Assembly (NCBI RefSeq): GCF_004777465.1
Contig: NZ_CP038462.1
Coordinates: 3,162,001 to 3,226,000, forward strand
Origin: Nocardioides daphniae
GTDB lineage: Bacteria; Actinomycetota; Actinomycetes; Propionibacteriales; Nocardioidaceae
DNA length: 64,000 bases
Reading direction: 5' to 3'
A program made the position numbers and the translations under genes. Each line of letters begins with the position of its first letter. Within the stretch, counting starts at the first letter, position 1. The notes under the pieces were generated by a model. It had not been told where the DNA came from, searched no databases, and saw only the letters and a program-made list of their open reading frames with translations. Shown one piece after another: positions 9,887 to 19,290 of the stretch.

Positions 9887-10608
9887 GAGACACCCTCCGG
9901 GGACAGGGCGGCAGCGCTCGAGCCGACGGCGCCCTGGGGGACGGAGCCCGGGTCGACGGCCGCCTTGCGCTGCTCGTGGTAGGCGAGGATCTGGAGCTCG
10001 ATCGACAGGTCGACCTTGCGCACGTCGACGCCGGCCGGGACGGTCAGCACGCTGGGCGCGAAGTTGAGGATGCTGGTGATGCCGGAGGCGACCATCCGGT
10101 CGGCCACCGACTGGGCCGCGGCGGCCGGGGTGGCGATGACGCCGATCGCGACGGCGTTGTCGGCGACGATCTGCTCGAGCTCGTCGAAGGGGCGCACCGC
10201 GATCCCGGCGACCTCCTGCCCGGCGCGCTCGAGGTCGGCGTCGAGGAGGGCGACGACCCGGAAGCCGCGGCTGCGGAAGCCGGAGTAGTTGGCGAGCGCG
10301 TGGCCCAGGTTTCCGATGCCGACGATGACGACCGGCCAGTCCTGGGTGACGCCGATCTCGCGGGCGATCTGGTAGGTCAGGTACTCGACGTCGTAGCCGA
10401 CGCCGCGGGTCCCGTAGGAGCCGAGGTAGGAGAGGTCCTTGCGCAGCTTGGCGCTGTTGACGCCCGCCGCGGTCGCGAGCTCCTCGCTGGAGCAGGTCGC
10501 GATGCCGCTCTCGGTGAGGCCGGTGAGGGCCCGGAGGTAGACGGGAAGTCGGGCGATGGTCGCTTCAGGGATCTCGCGCGCACTCTCTGCAGAGGACCGT
10601 GAACTCAC
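9883..10608 (-). CDS. rex: Redox-sensing transcriptional repressor Rex
   Basis: Rex senses the NADH/NAD+ ratio and represses respiratory and redox genes when NADH is low. The N-terminal winged helix is recognisable (IPEATIARLPVYLRAL, VNSAKLRKDLSYLGSYGTRGVGY). The Rossmann NAD(H) domain has VVIVGIGNLGHALANY. I take the GTG at 10608 as the start, giving 241 residues. A longer frame opens at an ATG at 10710, but those 34 extra codons run straight across the Rex-like operator and have no family resemblance. As in Streptomyces, rex heads a hemACD operon, so haem synthesis is tied to redox state. Confidence 0.92.
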   Translation of the reverse strand: MSSRSSAESAREIPEATIARLPVYLRALTGLTESGIATCSSEELATAAGVNSAKLRKDLSYLGSYGTRGVGYDVEYLTYQIAREIGVTQDWPVVIVGIGNLGHALANYSGFRSRGFRVVALLDADLERAGQEVAGIAVRPFDELEQIVADNAVAIGVIATPAAAAQSVADRMVASGITSILNFAPSVLTVPAGVDVRKVDLSIELQILAYHEQRKAAVDPGSVPQGAVGSSAAALSPEGVS

Positions 10609-10686
10609 TGGGACTTCTCTTTCCAGCCGGGCGATCCACCGGGGGCTCCGGGGGCGGGAATCGTTCGGCCCGTCCACTTTATGAGT

Positions 10687-10704
10687 TTGTGAACGCGGGA
10701 ACAA
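10687..10704. promoter_or_regulatory. Candidate Rex operator (ROP) upstream of rex-hemA
   Basis: TTGTGAA-CGCG-GGAACAA: the left half matches the Rex half-site TTGTGAA 7 of 7; the right half matches TTCACAA only 4 of 7. It lies 79-96 bp upstream of the chosen rex GTG, and on the minus strand it is followed by a possible -10 (CATAAAGT). The placement fits rex autoregulation. Confidence 0.55.
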
Positions 10705-10802
10705 AATCATCCCGCCCTGCGGCTAGCACAGGTGAGATGCGCCACAGCAGGCGGGGCGGCGGTTTTCCGAGGCCCCGGGAGCGCGGGCTCCGTGCGCGCA
10801 GG

Positions 10803-11054
10803 TCAGCGGGCCAGCGCGGCGCGCAGCCGGGACTCGTCGACACGCCAGAAGTCGTGCTGGCGGCCGTCGACGAAGGTCACCGGGATCTCCTCGCCGAAGC
10901 GGTCCAGGAGGTCCTCGTCGGAGTCGATGTCGACCTCCACGAACGACTCCCCCAGGTCGGCGCAGACGCGCTCGACGACGGCGCGCGCGTCGTCGCACAG
11001 GTGGCAACCGGGGCGCCCGTAGAGGGTGATGCGGGGCACGGCTGGGTCGGGCAT
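10803..11054 (-). CDS. Glutaredoxin-like protein (DUF836 type)
   Basis: Small thioredoxin-fold protein of 83 residues. The redox motif CHLC sits in ITLYGRPGCHLCDDA near the N-terminus, and a cis-proline stretch follows (IPVTFVDG). The family is called glutaredoxin-like or DUF836; its substrate is unknown. It lies between rex-hemA and the acyl-CoA ligase, the position of a similar small gene near hemA in mycobacteria as I remember it. Confidence 0.85.
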   Translation of the reverse strand: MPDPAVPRITLYGRPGCHLCDDARAVVERVCADLGESFVEVDIDSDEDLLDRFGEEIPVTFVDGRQHDFWRVDESRLRAALAR

Positions 11055-11091
11055 GCACCCATTCTCCCAGCCAGGTCCAGAGTCGTCGCGA

Positions 11092-12708
11092 CTACTCCAG
11101 CAGGCCCAGCGCGCGGCGGCGCTCGATGCCGCGCAGCCGCCCCTTCTCCACGCGGCCGGTGACCGTGGTCGGCAGGGCGTCGACGACCTCGATGCGCGAC
11201 GGACGCTTGAAGCGGGCCAGGCGCGTCTCCACGTGCGTACGCACGGCGGCGGCGACCTCGTCGGCGTCCCGGTCGGTGCCGTCGGGGACGACGTACGCCA
11301 CCACGGCCTGCCCGGTGGTCGAGTCCTCGACGCCGATCACGGCGGCGCTGCTGACGCCCTCGACCTCGGCGATCACGTCCTCCACCTCGGAGGGGTAGAC
11401 GTTGAAGCCGGAGACCACGAGCATGTCGCGCACCCGGTCGACGAGGAAGAGGTCACCGCTGGCGTCGTGGTAGCCGACGTCACCGGTGGACCACCAGCCG
11501 TCCTCGCCGGGGGCGTCGGCGCCGTCGGGCCAGTAGCCGCTGAAGAGGTTGGCGCCGCGCACCTGGATCTCGCCGGGGTCGTCGCCCTCGAGGTGGCCGG
11601 TGTGCTCGTCGACCAGCCGGACCTCGACGCCCGTCAGGGGGCGCCCGACCGAGCCCGGCACCGACGGGGCGCCCCGCATCGTGGTGGTGACCACGGGGGC
11701 CGCCTCGGTGAGGCCGTAGCCCTGGTGCACCTCGAGGCCGGTCTCGGCGGTGAACCGCTCCATCACCTCACCAGCCAGCACCGCGGAGCCCGAGAGCACC
11801 AGGCGCACCGGGCCGAGGCGCTCCTTGAGCTGGTCGCGGCCGACCCAGTGGCCGAAGACCGCGGGCGCGACCGGCACCACCGAGATCGCCTCGTCGTCGA
11901 TCAGGTCGAGGGTGCCCTCGGGGTCGAAGTGGTCGACCAGGACCAGCTTGGCGCGGTGGCGCAGCACGCTGCCCAGCACGGCGTTGAGGCCGTAGACGTG
12001 GAAGAGCGGCAGCACGCCGAGGACCACGTCGTCGCCGTGCATCATCGGCGGGTCGGTGTCGGCGACCTGCTCGATGTTGGCCAGGAGCGCGCGGTGGGTG
12101 AGCATCGCGGCGCGCGGGCGGCCGCTGGTGCCGGCGGTGTAGAGCAGCACCGCGAGGCGCTCGGGGTCCGCGATCGGCGCGAAGGCCTGGGGCGGCCCGG
12201 AGACCAGGTCGGCGTACGTCGTCTCGCCGTCGGCGCCCTCGCCGACCACCACGACGTGCGGGTCCTTGGCCCGGGCGAGGAGCTCGGGCTCGAGCTCGCG
12301 TGCGCCTGGGACCGGGCTGCCGGCCAGGGCGGCCTGCACCATCGCGACCGCCTCACGGGCGCTGGCGACGGTGGTGGCGTCGGCGACGATGAGGCGCGAG
12401 CCGGAGTCGGCGATCATCCGGGCCAGGTCGTAGGGCTCGGTACGCGGGTTGACCGGCACGGAGACGGCGTGGGCGCGCAACGTGCCCAGGTAGGTGGTGA
12501 CGAACTCGAGGCGGTTGCCCAGCACCAGCATCACCCGGTGGCCGCCGACGACGTGCAGCCGGTTGAGGCCGTGGGCCACCCGGGCGACCTCGTCCTCGAG
12601 GCGCTCCCACGTCAGGCTGCGGCCTCCCACCTCCACCAGGGCGAGGCGGTCCGGGCTCTCCGCAGCAGCGGAGGCCACGAGGTCGGAGACGTCAGTGGGA
12701 CTCGGCAT
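11092..12708 (-). CDS. AMP-dependent acyl-CoA synthetase/ligase
   Basis: ANL-superfamily enzyme of 538 residues that would activate a carboxylic acid, probably a fatty acid, to its CoA thioester through an acyl-adenylate. The ATP-binding loop is LLYTAGTSGRPRAAMLTH, which has PRAA where most members have PKG. Other motifs are QGYGLTEAAPV, YHDASGDLFLVDRVRDM and a C-terminal TGRVEKGRLR with the catalytic lysine. The start is the ATG at 12708 (MPSPTDVSDL); an upstream in-frame start would overlap the divergent HAD gene. Substrate chain length cannot be inferred. Confidence 0.88.
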   Translation of the reverse strand: MPSPTDVSDLVASAAAESPDRLALVEVGGRSLTWERLEDEVARVAHGLNRLHVVGGHRVMLVLGNRLEFVTTYLGTLRAHAVSVPVNPRTEPYDLARMIADSGSRLIVADATTVASAREAVAMVQAALAGSPVPGARELEPELLARAKDPHVVVVGEGADGETTYADLVSGPPQAFAPIADPERLAVLLYTAGTSGRPRAAMLTHRALLANIEQVADTDPPMMHGDDVVLGVLPLFHVYGLNAVLGSVLRHRAKLVLVDHFDPEGTLDLIDDEAISVVPVAPAVFGHWVGRDQLKERLGPVRLVLSGSAVLAGEVMERFTAETGLEVHQGYGLTEAAPVVTTTMRGAPSVPGSVGRPLTGVEVRLVDEHTGHLEGDDPGEIQVRGANLFSGYWPDGADAPGEDGWWSTGDVGYHDASGDLFLVDRVRDMLVVSGFNVYPSEVEDVIAEVEGVSSAAVIGVEDSTTGQAVVAYVVPDGTDRDADEVAAAVRTHVETRLARFKRPSRIEVVDALPTTVTGRVEKGRLRGIERRRALGLLE

Positions 12709-12758
12709 GCTGGTGATACTGGCACATCCGACCACCCCCTCTCGCCTAGTCTGGACAC

Positions 12759-13652
12759 GTGACCCAGTCGGAGAAGCACCGGCCGCCCGCTCGGCCACAG
12801 GACCTGCGCCGCCGCTCGACGCTGGCCGGGGAGGCCGCCGCGGCCACCGCCGAGGTGGAGAACGCCCTCTCCCTGCCCCAGGACGACCGCGCCGCGGCCT
12901 TCTTCGACGTGGACAACACCGTGATGCAGGGCGCGAGCATCTACCACCTGGCCAAGGGCCTCTACAAGCGCCACTTCTTCTCCACCAAGGACATCGTCGG
13001 CGCCGTCTACAAGCAGGCCTACTTCCGCTTCGTCGGGGTCGAGGACCCCAGCCACATCGCGGAGACCCGCGAGTCGGCCCTCGGCTTCATCAAGGGCCAC
13101 ACCGTCGCCGAGCTCGAGGAGCTGGGCGAGGACATCTTCGACGAGGCGATGGCGCACCGGATCTGGCCCGGCACCCGGGCGCTGGCCCAGATGCACCTCG
13201 ACCAGGGTCAGCGGGTCTGGCTGGTGACGGCGGCCCCGATCGAGATCGCCTCGACCATCGCGCGCCGCCTCGGCCTGACGGGGGCCATGGGCACCGTGGC
13301 CGAGCGCGAGGACGGCGTCTACACCGGCCGTCTGGTCGGCGACCTGCTCCACGGCCCGGCCAAGCGCGAGGCGATCCTGGCTCTCGCCGAGCGGGAGGGG
13401 CTCGACCTGGCCCGTTGCTCGGCCTACTCCGACTCCTCCAACGACCTGCCGATGCTCGAGCTGGTCGGCCACCCGGTCGCCATCAACCCCGACTCCGAGC
13501 TGCGCGCGCACGCCCGGGCCCACGGCTGGGAGATCCGCGACTACCGCACGGGACGCAAGGCGGCCCGGCTCGGCCTGCTGGCCGGTGCCGTCGGTGGCGT
13601 CGTCGCGGGTGGCGTCGCCGCCGGGCTCGCGGCCCGCGGCCGCCACCGCTGA
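12759..13652 (+). CDS. HAD-IB family phosphatase (SerB/CicA-like)
   Basis: HAD-superfamily hydrolase of 297 residues with a GTG start, divergent from the acyl-CoA ligase with only 50 bp between. Motif I is [11 protein letters not shown] (nucleophile Asp and acid/base Asp), motif [10 protein letters not shown], motif III the GPAKREAI lysine, motif [16 protein letters not shown]. The C-terminus has a glycine/alanine-rich membrane segment ([20 protein letters not shown]), so it is likely membrane-tethered. Such proteins are often encoded next to or fused with PlsC acyltransferases, and the convergent neighbour is one. The annotation SerB1 exists for relatives, but a phosphoserine substrate is not proven. 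Confidence 0.87.
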   Translation: MTQSEKHRPPARPQDLRRRSTLAGEAAAATAEVENALSLPQDDRAAAFFDVDNTVMQGASIYHLAKGLYKRHFFSTKDIVGAVYKQAYFRFVGVEDPSHIAETRESALGFIKGHTVAELEELGEDIFDEAMAHRIWPGTRALAQMHLDQGQRVWLVTAAPIEIASTIARRLGLTGAMGTVAEREDGVYTGRLVGDLLHGPAKREAILALAEREGLDLARCSAYSDSSNDLPMLELVGHPVAINPDSELRAHARAHGWEIRDYRTGRKAARLGLLAGAVGGVVAGGVAAGLAARGRHR

Positions 13653-13667
13653 GCGTCAGCCGAAGAC

Positions 13668-14892
13668 TCAGCCGAAGACGGAGTCGCGCTCGAGCAGCAG
13701 CGAGAAGAGGGTCTGCTGGATCGTCTCGCGCACCTGGTCGGTGAGGTTGAAGACCAGCATCGGGTCCTCGGCCTCGGCCTCCGTAGGCGTCGGTGCGGAT
13801 CGGCTCCCCGAACTCCAGCAGCCACTTCGACGGCAGCGGCACCAGGCCGAGCGGACCGAGCAGCGGGAAGAACGGCGTGATCGGGACGTACGGCAGGTTG
13901 AGCATCCGCGCGAGCGTGGGCAGGTTGCCGACGATCGGGTAGATCTCCTCGGCGCGACGACCGAGAGAGGCACGATCGGGACGCCCGTACGCAGCGCTGC
14001 CGACACGAAGCCGCCGCGGCCGAAGCGCTGCAGCTTGTAGCGCTCGGTGAAGGGCTTGCCGATCCCCTTGAACCCCTCGGGCCAGACACCGACCAGCTCG
14101 CCGCTGGTCAGCATCCGCTCCGCGTCGGCCTGGCAGGCGAGCGTCGCGCCGAGGCGACGGGCCATGCCAGCCACGACGGGGAGGCGGAAGACCAGGTCGG
14201 CGCCGAGCGGGCGCAGAAAGCGGTCGGTCTGGTCGTGCACCGTGACCATGGTCATCAGCGCGTCGATCGGGACCGTGCCGGAGTGGTTGGAGACGACCAG
14301 GGCACCGCCCTCGTCGGGGATGTTGTCGATGCCGCGCACCTCGATGCGGAACCACTTCTCCGCCAGCGGGCGCAGCATGGCCAGCAGCAGCCGCTCGGTG
14401 AGCTCGGCGTCGAAGCCGAAGTCGTCGATCTCGTAGTTGCCCTCGAGGCGGCGGGGTGAACGACATCAGCTCCGCCAGGCGTCGCTCCCACTGGCCGCCG
14501 AGGACCTCGCGGGCGCCGGACTCGATGGCGTGCTTCCAGTCGGCGAGCGGGATGCCGGGGATCGCGCCACGGTCGTGGGTGGTGGTGGAGGAGGAGGTCG
14601 CGGTCTGCTCGCCGGCCTTCTTCGGCGTCGGTGCGGGCTCCTGCTCGGCGGCGGGTGCGGGCGCGACCTGCTCTGCGGCGTGCTCTGCCGCCTGCTGGGC
14701 CTCCGCCTGCTTCGCTGCCTCGGCAGCGGCCTTGGCGCCGCGCGAGGCGGCGGGGGGACGCGGCGTACGCCGTTCCCCTGCGGCCCCGGACCCGCCGGCG
14801 AGACCGCGGGCGGCGGCGGAGGGCTTCGTACGCCCACTGCCACGACCGGGAGGGCCGTTGGTGCCGATCGGGATGATCTCTGCCTCAGGCAC
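13668..14892 (-). CDS. 1-acyl-sn-glycerol-3-phosphate acyltransferase-like protein (PlsC superfamily; three indels)
   Basis: Membrane-associated acyltransferase of the lysophospholipid type. The first 120-130 residues are low-complexity, Ala/Glu/Gln-rich and probably disordered. The catalytic core follows, with VVSNHSGTVPIDA (acyltransferase histidine/aspartate motif) and VWPEGFKGIGKPF. The start is GTG, overlapping the SDR stop. The frame breaks three times: near 14456 (one extra C; restored FTRRLEGNYEIDDFG), near 13957 (one G missing; restored LSVVGAEEIYPIVGN) and near 13785 (two bases missing; restored IRTDAYGEAEAEDPM). The shifts return it to the frame ending at 13668. Three lesions in one otherwise conserved gene imply sequence error. 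Confidence 0.85.
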
Positions 14893-15871
14893 GCCGCGCT
14901 CCTGCCGTTGCCGGGGTGGACTCAGCCTCCAGACTCTCGGCGAAGTCCGCAAGGGCGTCCCTGGTCGTCCACTGCGGGCTGAAGCCCAGGACGGTGCGCA
15001 TGCAGGTGGTGTCCACACCACGACCGTAGGTCAGGAAGGCCAGCTGCTCGCGGGAGAAGTCCGTCAGGCGGGCGGAGCGCAGAGCGCTGGCGGTGCGTCC
15101 GATCGCGAAGGCAGGCATCGGGACGTTGGCCTTGCCGAGGTGGCGGATGACCTGCGAGAGCAGCAGCATCCCGTCACCGGCGATGTTGAAGGTGCCGCCC
15201 ACGTCGGTGGTGGCGGCATGGCGCAGGACCGCGAAGAGGTCGGTCTCGTGCAGGAACTGCACGCGCGGGTCGTAGCCGAGGACGGTCGGCACGAACGGCA
15301 TGCGCAGGTAGTTGGTCAGCGGGCTGACGACGTGCGGGCCGATGACGTTGGCGCAGCGCAGCGTGGTGACGCGGACGTCGGGGCGGCGGCGGGCGAAGCC
15401 GCGGACGTAGCCCTCGATCTCGTAGACGTCCTGGGCGTAGCCGGAACGCGGGACCGACTTGGGCCCCATGTCCTCGGTGAACATCGCGGGGTCGCGGCTG
15501 CTGGCGCCGTAGACCGTGGTCGTCGACTTCACGACCAGGTGCTTGACCGTCTCGACCTTCTGGCAGGCAGCGAGGAGCTGCATCGTGCCGATGACGTTGA
15601 GCTCCTTCATGGCGTTGCGACCGCCGGACCTGCCGGGGGTCGCGATGACGCTCATGTGGACGACGGTGTCGACCTGCTCACGCGCGATGACCTTAGCGAT
15701 GACGGGGTTGCGGATGTCCGCACGGACGAACGAGACGTCGCCGATGTCCCCGCGGGGCGGGACGACGTCCACCCCGATGACACGGTCGATGGAGGGGTCG
15801 GCTGCTGCGTGGCGCGCAAAACGGCGCCCGATGTCCCGGGATATCCCGGTGACCAGCACGACCCTCCCCAT
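14885..15871 (-). CDS. NAD-dependent epimerase/dehydratase family protein
   Basis: Extended short-chain dehydrogenase of 328 residues. The N-terminal nucleotide loop is VLVTGISRDIGRRFARH, a variant of GxxGxxG with an added residue. The middle has KSTTTVYGASS and a YxxxxY-type region (SGYAQDVYEIEGY) where SDRs have YxxxK, so the catalytic lysine position is uncertain. Related mycobacterial genes near hemA are called galE2, but a UDP-galactose role is not supported by the sequence alone. It is probably cotranscribed with the acyltransferase downstream and bS22 upstream. Confidence 0.85.
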   Translation of the reverse strand: MGRVVLVTGISRDIGRRFARHAAADPSIDRVIGVDVVPPRGDIGDVSFVRADIRNPVIAKVIAREQVDTVVHMSVIATPGRSGGRNAMKELNVIGTMQLLAACQKVETVKHLVVKSTTTVYGASSRDPAMFTEDMGPKSVPRSGYAQDVYEIEGYVRGFARRRPDVRVTTLRCANVIGPHVVSPLTNYLRMPFVPTVLGYDPRVQFLHETDLFAVLRHAATTDVGGTFNIAGDGMLLLSQVIRHLGKANVPMPAFAIGRTASALRSARLTDFSREQLAFLTYGRGVDTTCMRTVLGFSPQWTTRDALADFAESLEAESTPATAGARRA

Positions 15872-15883
15872 GGCCGCGAAGTC

Positions 15884-15985
15884 TTACTTGCCGAGCTTGC
15901 GACGCTGCACGCGCGTCTTCTTCAGCAGCTTGCGGTGCTTCTTCTTCGACATACGCTTGCGGCGCTTCTTGATGACAGATCCCAT
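15884..15985 (-). CDS. 30S ribosomal protein bS22 (AURKAIP1/COX24 domain)
   Basis: A 33-residue, extremely basic protein beginning [20 protein letters not shown] and ending QRRKLGK. It matches the small actinobacterial ribosomal protein bS22 seen on the 30S subunit of mycobacteria. A good ribosome site (AAAGGTGG) lies 5 bp before the ATG. The longer frame upstream has no support. A possible -10 (TACCCT) sits about 60 bp upstream on the minus strand. Confidence 0.93.
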   Translation of the reverse strand: MGSVIKKRRKRMSKKKHRKLLKKTRVQRRKLGK

Positions 15986-16119
15986 GGGACCACCTTTCAC
16001 ACGTACAACGGGCCGAGCGAGCCGGTCGACCCGTCGAGCCTGACAAGGGTAACGGCCCGGCCGCCCCGAGCCGAAACTGGTTCGACAGGTGGGGAGGCCG
16101 GGCCGCCGCTCCTCCAGGG

Positions 16120-16320
16120 TCAGCCCGCGTTGAAGAAGCTCTTGCGCAGGTAGTCGTTGACGTCGTCCTCGGTGACCCGGAACGAACGACCCACGCGCAC
16201 CGCCGGGAGCTCGCCCGAGTGGACGAGGCGGTAGACGGTCATCTTGGAGACACGCATCACTGCGGCGACCTCGGCGATCGTCAGGAACTTGATGTCCGAC
16301 ATGTCCGACGGATTCACCAT
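16120..16320 (-). CDS. Excisionase/MerR-type helix-turn-helix DNA-binding protein
   Basis: A 66-residue single-domain DNA-binding protein with a winged helix-turn-helix: [20 protein letters not shown] then [15 protein letters not shown] and [11 protein letters not shown]. This is the excisionase-like fold shared with BldC. Its conserved position between proC and bS22 (as I recall for Rv0500A) suggests a chromosomal regulator rather than a phage excisionase. A ribosome site (AGAAGGA) lies about 10 bp before the ATG at 16320. Its targets are unknown. Confidence 0.88.
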   Translation of the reverse strand: MVNPSDMSDIKFLTIAEVAAVMRVSKMTVYRLVHSGELPAVRVGRSFRVTEDDVNDYLRKSFFNAG

Positions 16321-16534
16321 GGCACACCGATCCTTCTTGGCCGCACGGCACCGGCTTCCCCACCGGTGTCACAGAACGTGTGGCGCGTGAGGTGAGAATA
16401 GAACTTATGTGACTGGTGAGGAAGAAGAATCCTCAGCAAAATCACGCGAACCCGGCGTGTCGCGTTGATTTAACCCAAATTGGGGCACTCGGGTCGAGTT
16501 GCAGCCGTGTGGTTCTGGGTTGCTTGGCGCAGCC

Positions 16535-17720
16535 TCAGGGCAGCGGGTCCATGCCGTGCAGGGGGAAGACCTCCATCCGCGTGGCGTGGATCGCGCGGTC
16601 GAGCCAGGTCTCCGGGTCGTAGCCGTCACGCCAGTCGCGGTAGGCCGGCACCCGGCCGTCGGTCATCCGGAAGGGCACGCTCTCGCCGAGCTTCGAGGCG
16701 ACGTAGTCGCGCCAGGTCGCGGGGGTGGCGGCGTGCGGGTCGATGGGTTGGCCGGACAGGATCGCCAGCAGGTGGGTCCAGGCGCGGGGGACGACCGACG
16801 AGATGGAGTAGCCGCCGCCACCAGTCGCCACCCACTTGCCCTCGGTGAGCTCGTGGGCGAGGTCGTGCAACGCCTCGTACGCCGCTCGTTGGCCGTCGAC
16901 GCTGAGCATGAGGTGGGTGAGCGGGTCCTCCATGTGCGAGTCGCAGCCGTGCTGGGTGACCAGGACCTGCGGCTGGAACTCGCGCAGCAACGGCGGTACG
17001 ACGGCGTGGAAGGCCCGGAGCCAGCCGCGTCGGCGGTGCCCGGCGGGAGGGCGACGTTGACCGCGCTGCCCTCGGCGCCCGGACCGCCGGTGTCGGAGGG
17101 GAAGCCGGTGCCGGGGAAGAGCATCTGCCCGGTCTCGTGCAGGGAGATGGTGAGGACGCGCGGGTCGTCCCAGAAGACCTTCTCGACCCCGTCGCCGTGG
17201 TGGGCGTCGACGTCGACGTAGGCGATGCGCTCGACGCCCTGCTCCAGCAGCCAGGTGATGCCGACGGCGACGTCGTTGTAGATGCAGAAGCCGCTGGCGC
17301 GGTCGGGCATGGCGTGGTGGAGGCCGCCGGCGATGTTGGCGCTGTGCAACGACTCGCCGCTGTGCACCTGGCGGAAGGCCTCGACGCTCGCGCCGACCAC
17401 GTGGGCGGAGGCGTGGTGCATGTCGAGGAAGACCGGGTTGTCGTCGGTGCCGAGGCCGTGGCGGGGTCGGTCAGGCCGTGGCCGGTGCCGACGCGCTGGA
17501 CCGCCTCGATGAGCGACTCGGAGTGGACCTTCGCGATCAGCTCGAGGTCGGCCATCGGGGCGGGCACCAGCTGGAGGCCGCCGTCGACCAGGCCGAACTC
17601 CTCGGCCAGTCGCATGGTGAGGTCGACCCGGATGGGCGCCATCGGGTGCTCAGGACCGAAGTTGTACTCCGTCAGCGACGTGTCGTAGACGACAGTCGCC
17701 GGGCCGTGACACTCCACCAT
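16535..17720 (-). CDS. acuC: Acetoin utilization protein AcuC / histone-deacetylase-family hydrolase (two indels)
   Basis: Zinc-dependent amidohydrolase of the class I HDAC fold; bacterial members deacetylate acetyl-CoA synthetase or other small-molecule or protein acetyl groups. Landmarks in order: EYNFGPEHPMAPIR, DMHHASAHVVGAS, GLHHAMPDRASGFCIYND, the zinc-site VDVDAHHGDGVE, SLHETG with FPGTG, VTQHGCDSHMEDPL and GGGGY. The frame breaks near 17462 (one C missing; restored DPAHGLGTDDNPVFLDM) and near 17023 (one base missing; restored GTADAAWLRAFHAVVPPLL). The start is the ATG at 17720. It separates proC from the HTH gene, which are neighbours in mycobacteria. Confidence 0.88.
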
Positions 17721-17806
17721 GGGTGGGACGGTACTCGCTGGATGTGCTCTCCATCTCACCGTCCTCCGATTCGGTCACTGGGCGGTGGGCACGGTGCGGC
17801 GAGCGG

Positions 17807-18607
17807 TCAGGAGCCGGCGAGCTCCACCGAGCGGTCGCGCGCCGCGGCGGTAGCTGCGACGAAGGCGGCGCGGAGGCCGTGCTGCTCGAGCTGGCCGAGC
17901 GCGGCGGCGGTGGTGCCGCCGGGCGAGGTGACCTGCTCGCGCAGGAGCGTCGGGTGGGTGCCGGTCTCGCTCAGCATGGTGGCGGAGCCGAGGAGGGTCT
18001 GCACGGCCAGCTCGGTGGCGACGTCGCGCGGCAGCCCGAGGTGGACGCCGGACTCGATGAGCGCCTCGGCGACGAGGAAGACGTAGGCGGGGCCGGAGCC
18101 GGAGATCGCGGTGACCGCGTCGATCTGCTTCTCGGGCAGGGTGAGGACGCGGCCGCAGGCGCTGAGCAGCGACTCGGCCTCGGCGAGCGCGTCGTCGGTG
18201 GCGGCGGAGCCGGGCGACATGACCGACATGCCCGCACCGACCAGGGCGGGGGTGTTGGGCATGACGCGGATGACCACGACGCCGGCGGGGACGAGGCCCT
18301 CGAGGGTGGCGATGGTGACGCCGGCGGCGAGCGAGATGACGATCTGGCCGGGGCGCAGCGAGTCGGCGACCTCGGTGAGGACGGCGGCGACGACCTGGGG
18401 CTTGACCGCGACGACGAGGGTGTCGGCCTGCTGCGCGGCGGTGACGTTGTCGACGACTGCGATGCCGTGCTTCTCGGTGAGCTCGCGGGCGCGCGCCTCG
18501 CGCTTCTCCCCCACCAGGAGGGAGTCGAGCGGGCGGCCGGCACGGATCAGTCCGGCGAGCACGCTCTCGCCCATGGCGCCGGCACCCAGGATCGCGGTCT
18601 TCGTCAT
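17807..18607 (-). CDS. proC: Pyrroline-5-carboxylate reductase
   Basis: Last step of proline synthesis, reducing P5C with NAD(P)H. It is 266 residues, normal for the family. The N-terminal Rossmann loop is AILGAGAMGESVLAGL. The signature is in the C-terminal domain: AISGSGPAYVFLVAEALIE and LLREQVTSPGGTTAAAL. I took the ATG at 18607 (MTKTAILGAG); an ATG three codons upstream is equally possible. It is followed by an 86-bp gap to acuC. Confidence 0.96.
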   Translation of the reverse strand: MTKTAILGAGAMGESVLAGLIRAGRPLDSLLVGEKREARARELTEKHGIAVVDNVTAAQQADTLVVAVKPQVVAAVLTEVADSLRPGQIVISLAAGVTIATLEGLVPAGVVVIRVMPNTPALVGAGMSVMSPGSAATDDALAEAESLLSACGRVLTLPEKQIDAVTAISGSGPAYVFLVAEALIESGVHLGLPRDVATELAVQTLLGSATMLSETGTHPTLLREQVTSPGGTTAAALGQLEQHGLRAAFVAATAAARDRSVELAGS

Positions 18608-18679
18608 GCGGGCCATTCTGCCCGTACCCGCCGACAGCCGTGGGCGGACGTCACCCGAACTGGGGAACTCTCCGCGCGC

Positions 18680-18699
18680 CCACGCCTGCTCAGGCGTGG
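18680..18699. promoter_or_regulatory. 9-bp inverted repeat in the proC / lipoprotein divergent gap
   Basis: CCACGCCTG-CT-CAGGCGTGG is a perfect 9-bp palindrome with a 2-nt centre. It lies 73 bp upstream of proC and 86 bp upstream of the first lipoprotein gene. It could be an operator for either gene or a small hairpin. No known regulator motif is recognised. Confidence 0.35.
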
Positions 18700-18784
18700 T
18701 TCTCCACAACCAGCCGTGGACGCGGGCCCATCCCGGTGCTGATTTCCCTACGCTCCCGAACAGTCACCTCGGGAAAGGCCCTCC

Positions 18785-19290
18785 ATGCGTCGACGTACGT
18801 CCACCCTCCGCCCCCTCCTGTCCGCCGGGCTCCTCTCGCTCGCCCTCCTGTTGACGGGGTGTGCCAAGGACGAGCCGAAGCCGAAGTTCGAGGAGCCTGC
18901 GGCCTCGCCGACGCCGACTCCGGTCGAGGAGACGGCTGAGGAGTTTCTCGAGCGCTGGGCACGCCTCGACAGGGAGATGCAGAACACCGGGGAGACGGAG
19001 GAGTACCGGGCGATCACGCCGGGCTGCAAGGCATGCATCGCTTATGCCGATCGCGTCGACAAGATCTACGCAGCGGGCGGCGAAATCGTTGCTGAGGGCA
19101 AGACGATCCAAGGATCGAGCGCTCTCGGCACAAGCCAAGTACTCGTTTCAGCTCGGATCGGACCACCCAGTACCGAGAAAGCTCCGGATCCCCAACCAGG
19201 TCCATGAAGGGAGGGGAGAGCCGGTACGTCGTGACGCTCGAGAAGCGGCGGCAGGGCTTCGTCCTCACCGACATCAAGGAACAAGGATGA
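18785..19290 (+). CDS. Lipoprotein, copy 1 of duplicated cassette (DUF6318-like; frameshifted)
   Basis: Begins with a twin-arginine-rich lipoprotein signal (MRRRTSTLRPLLSAGLLS, then LLLTGC), so it is exported and lipid-anchored at about residue 26. A Pro/Thr/Glu-rich linker follows, then a globular part with EEFLERWARLDREMQNTG, ITPGCKACIAYADRV (CxxC pair) and IYAAGG. I think this resembles DUF6318, an uncharacterised actinobacterial lipoprotein family. The frame breaks near 19158 (one base missing after VLVSA). The restored tail (RTTQYRESSGSP, RYVVTLEKRRQGFVLTDI) aligns with copy 2 and ends at 19290, overlapping the next gene by ATGA. The function is unknown. Confidence 0.75.

Noticed and set aside
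13483..15021. A 512-residue frame across the acyltransferase and part of the SDR gene
   Set aside because: It mixes true acyltransferase segments with shadow sequence because of three indels, and its N-terminal part is antisense-free shadow of the SDR gene.
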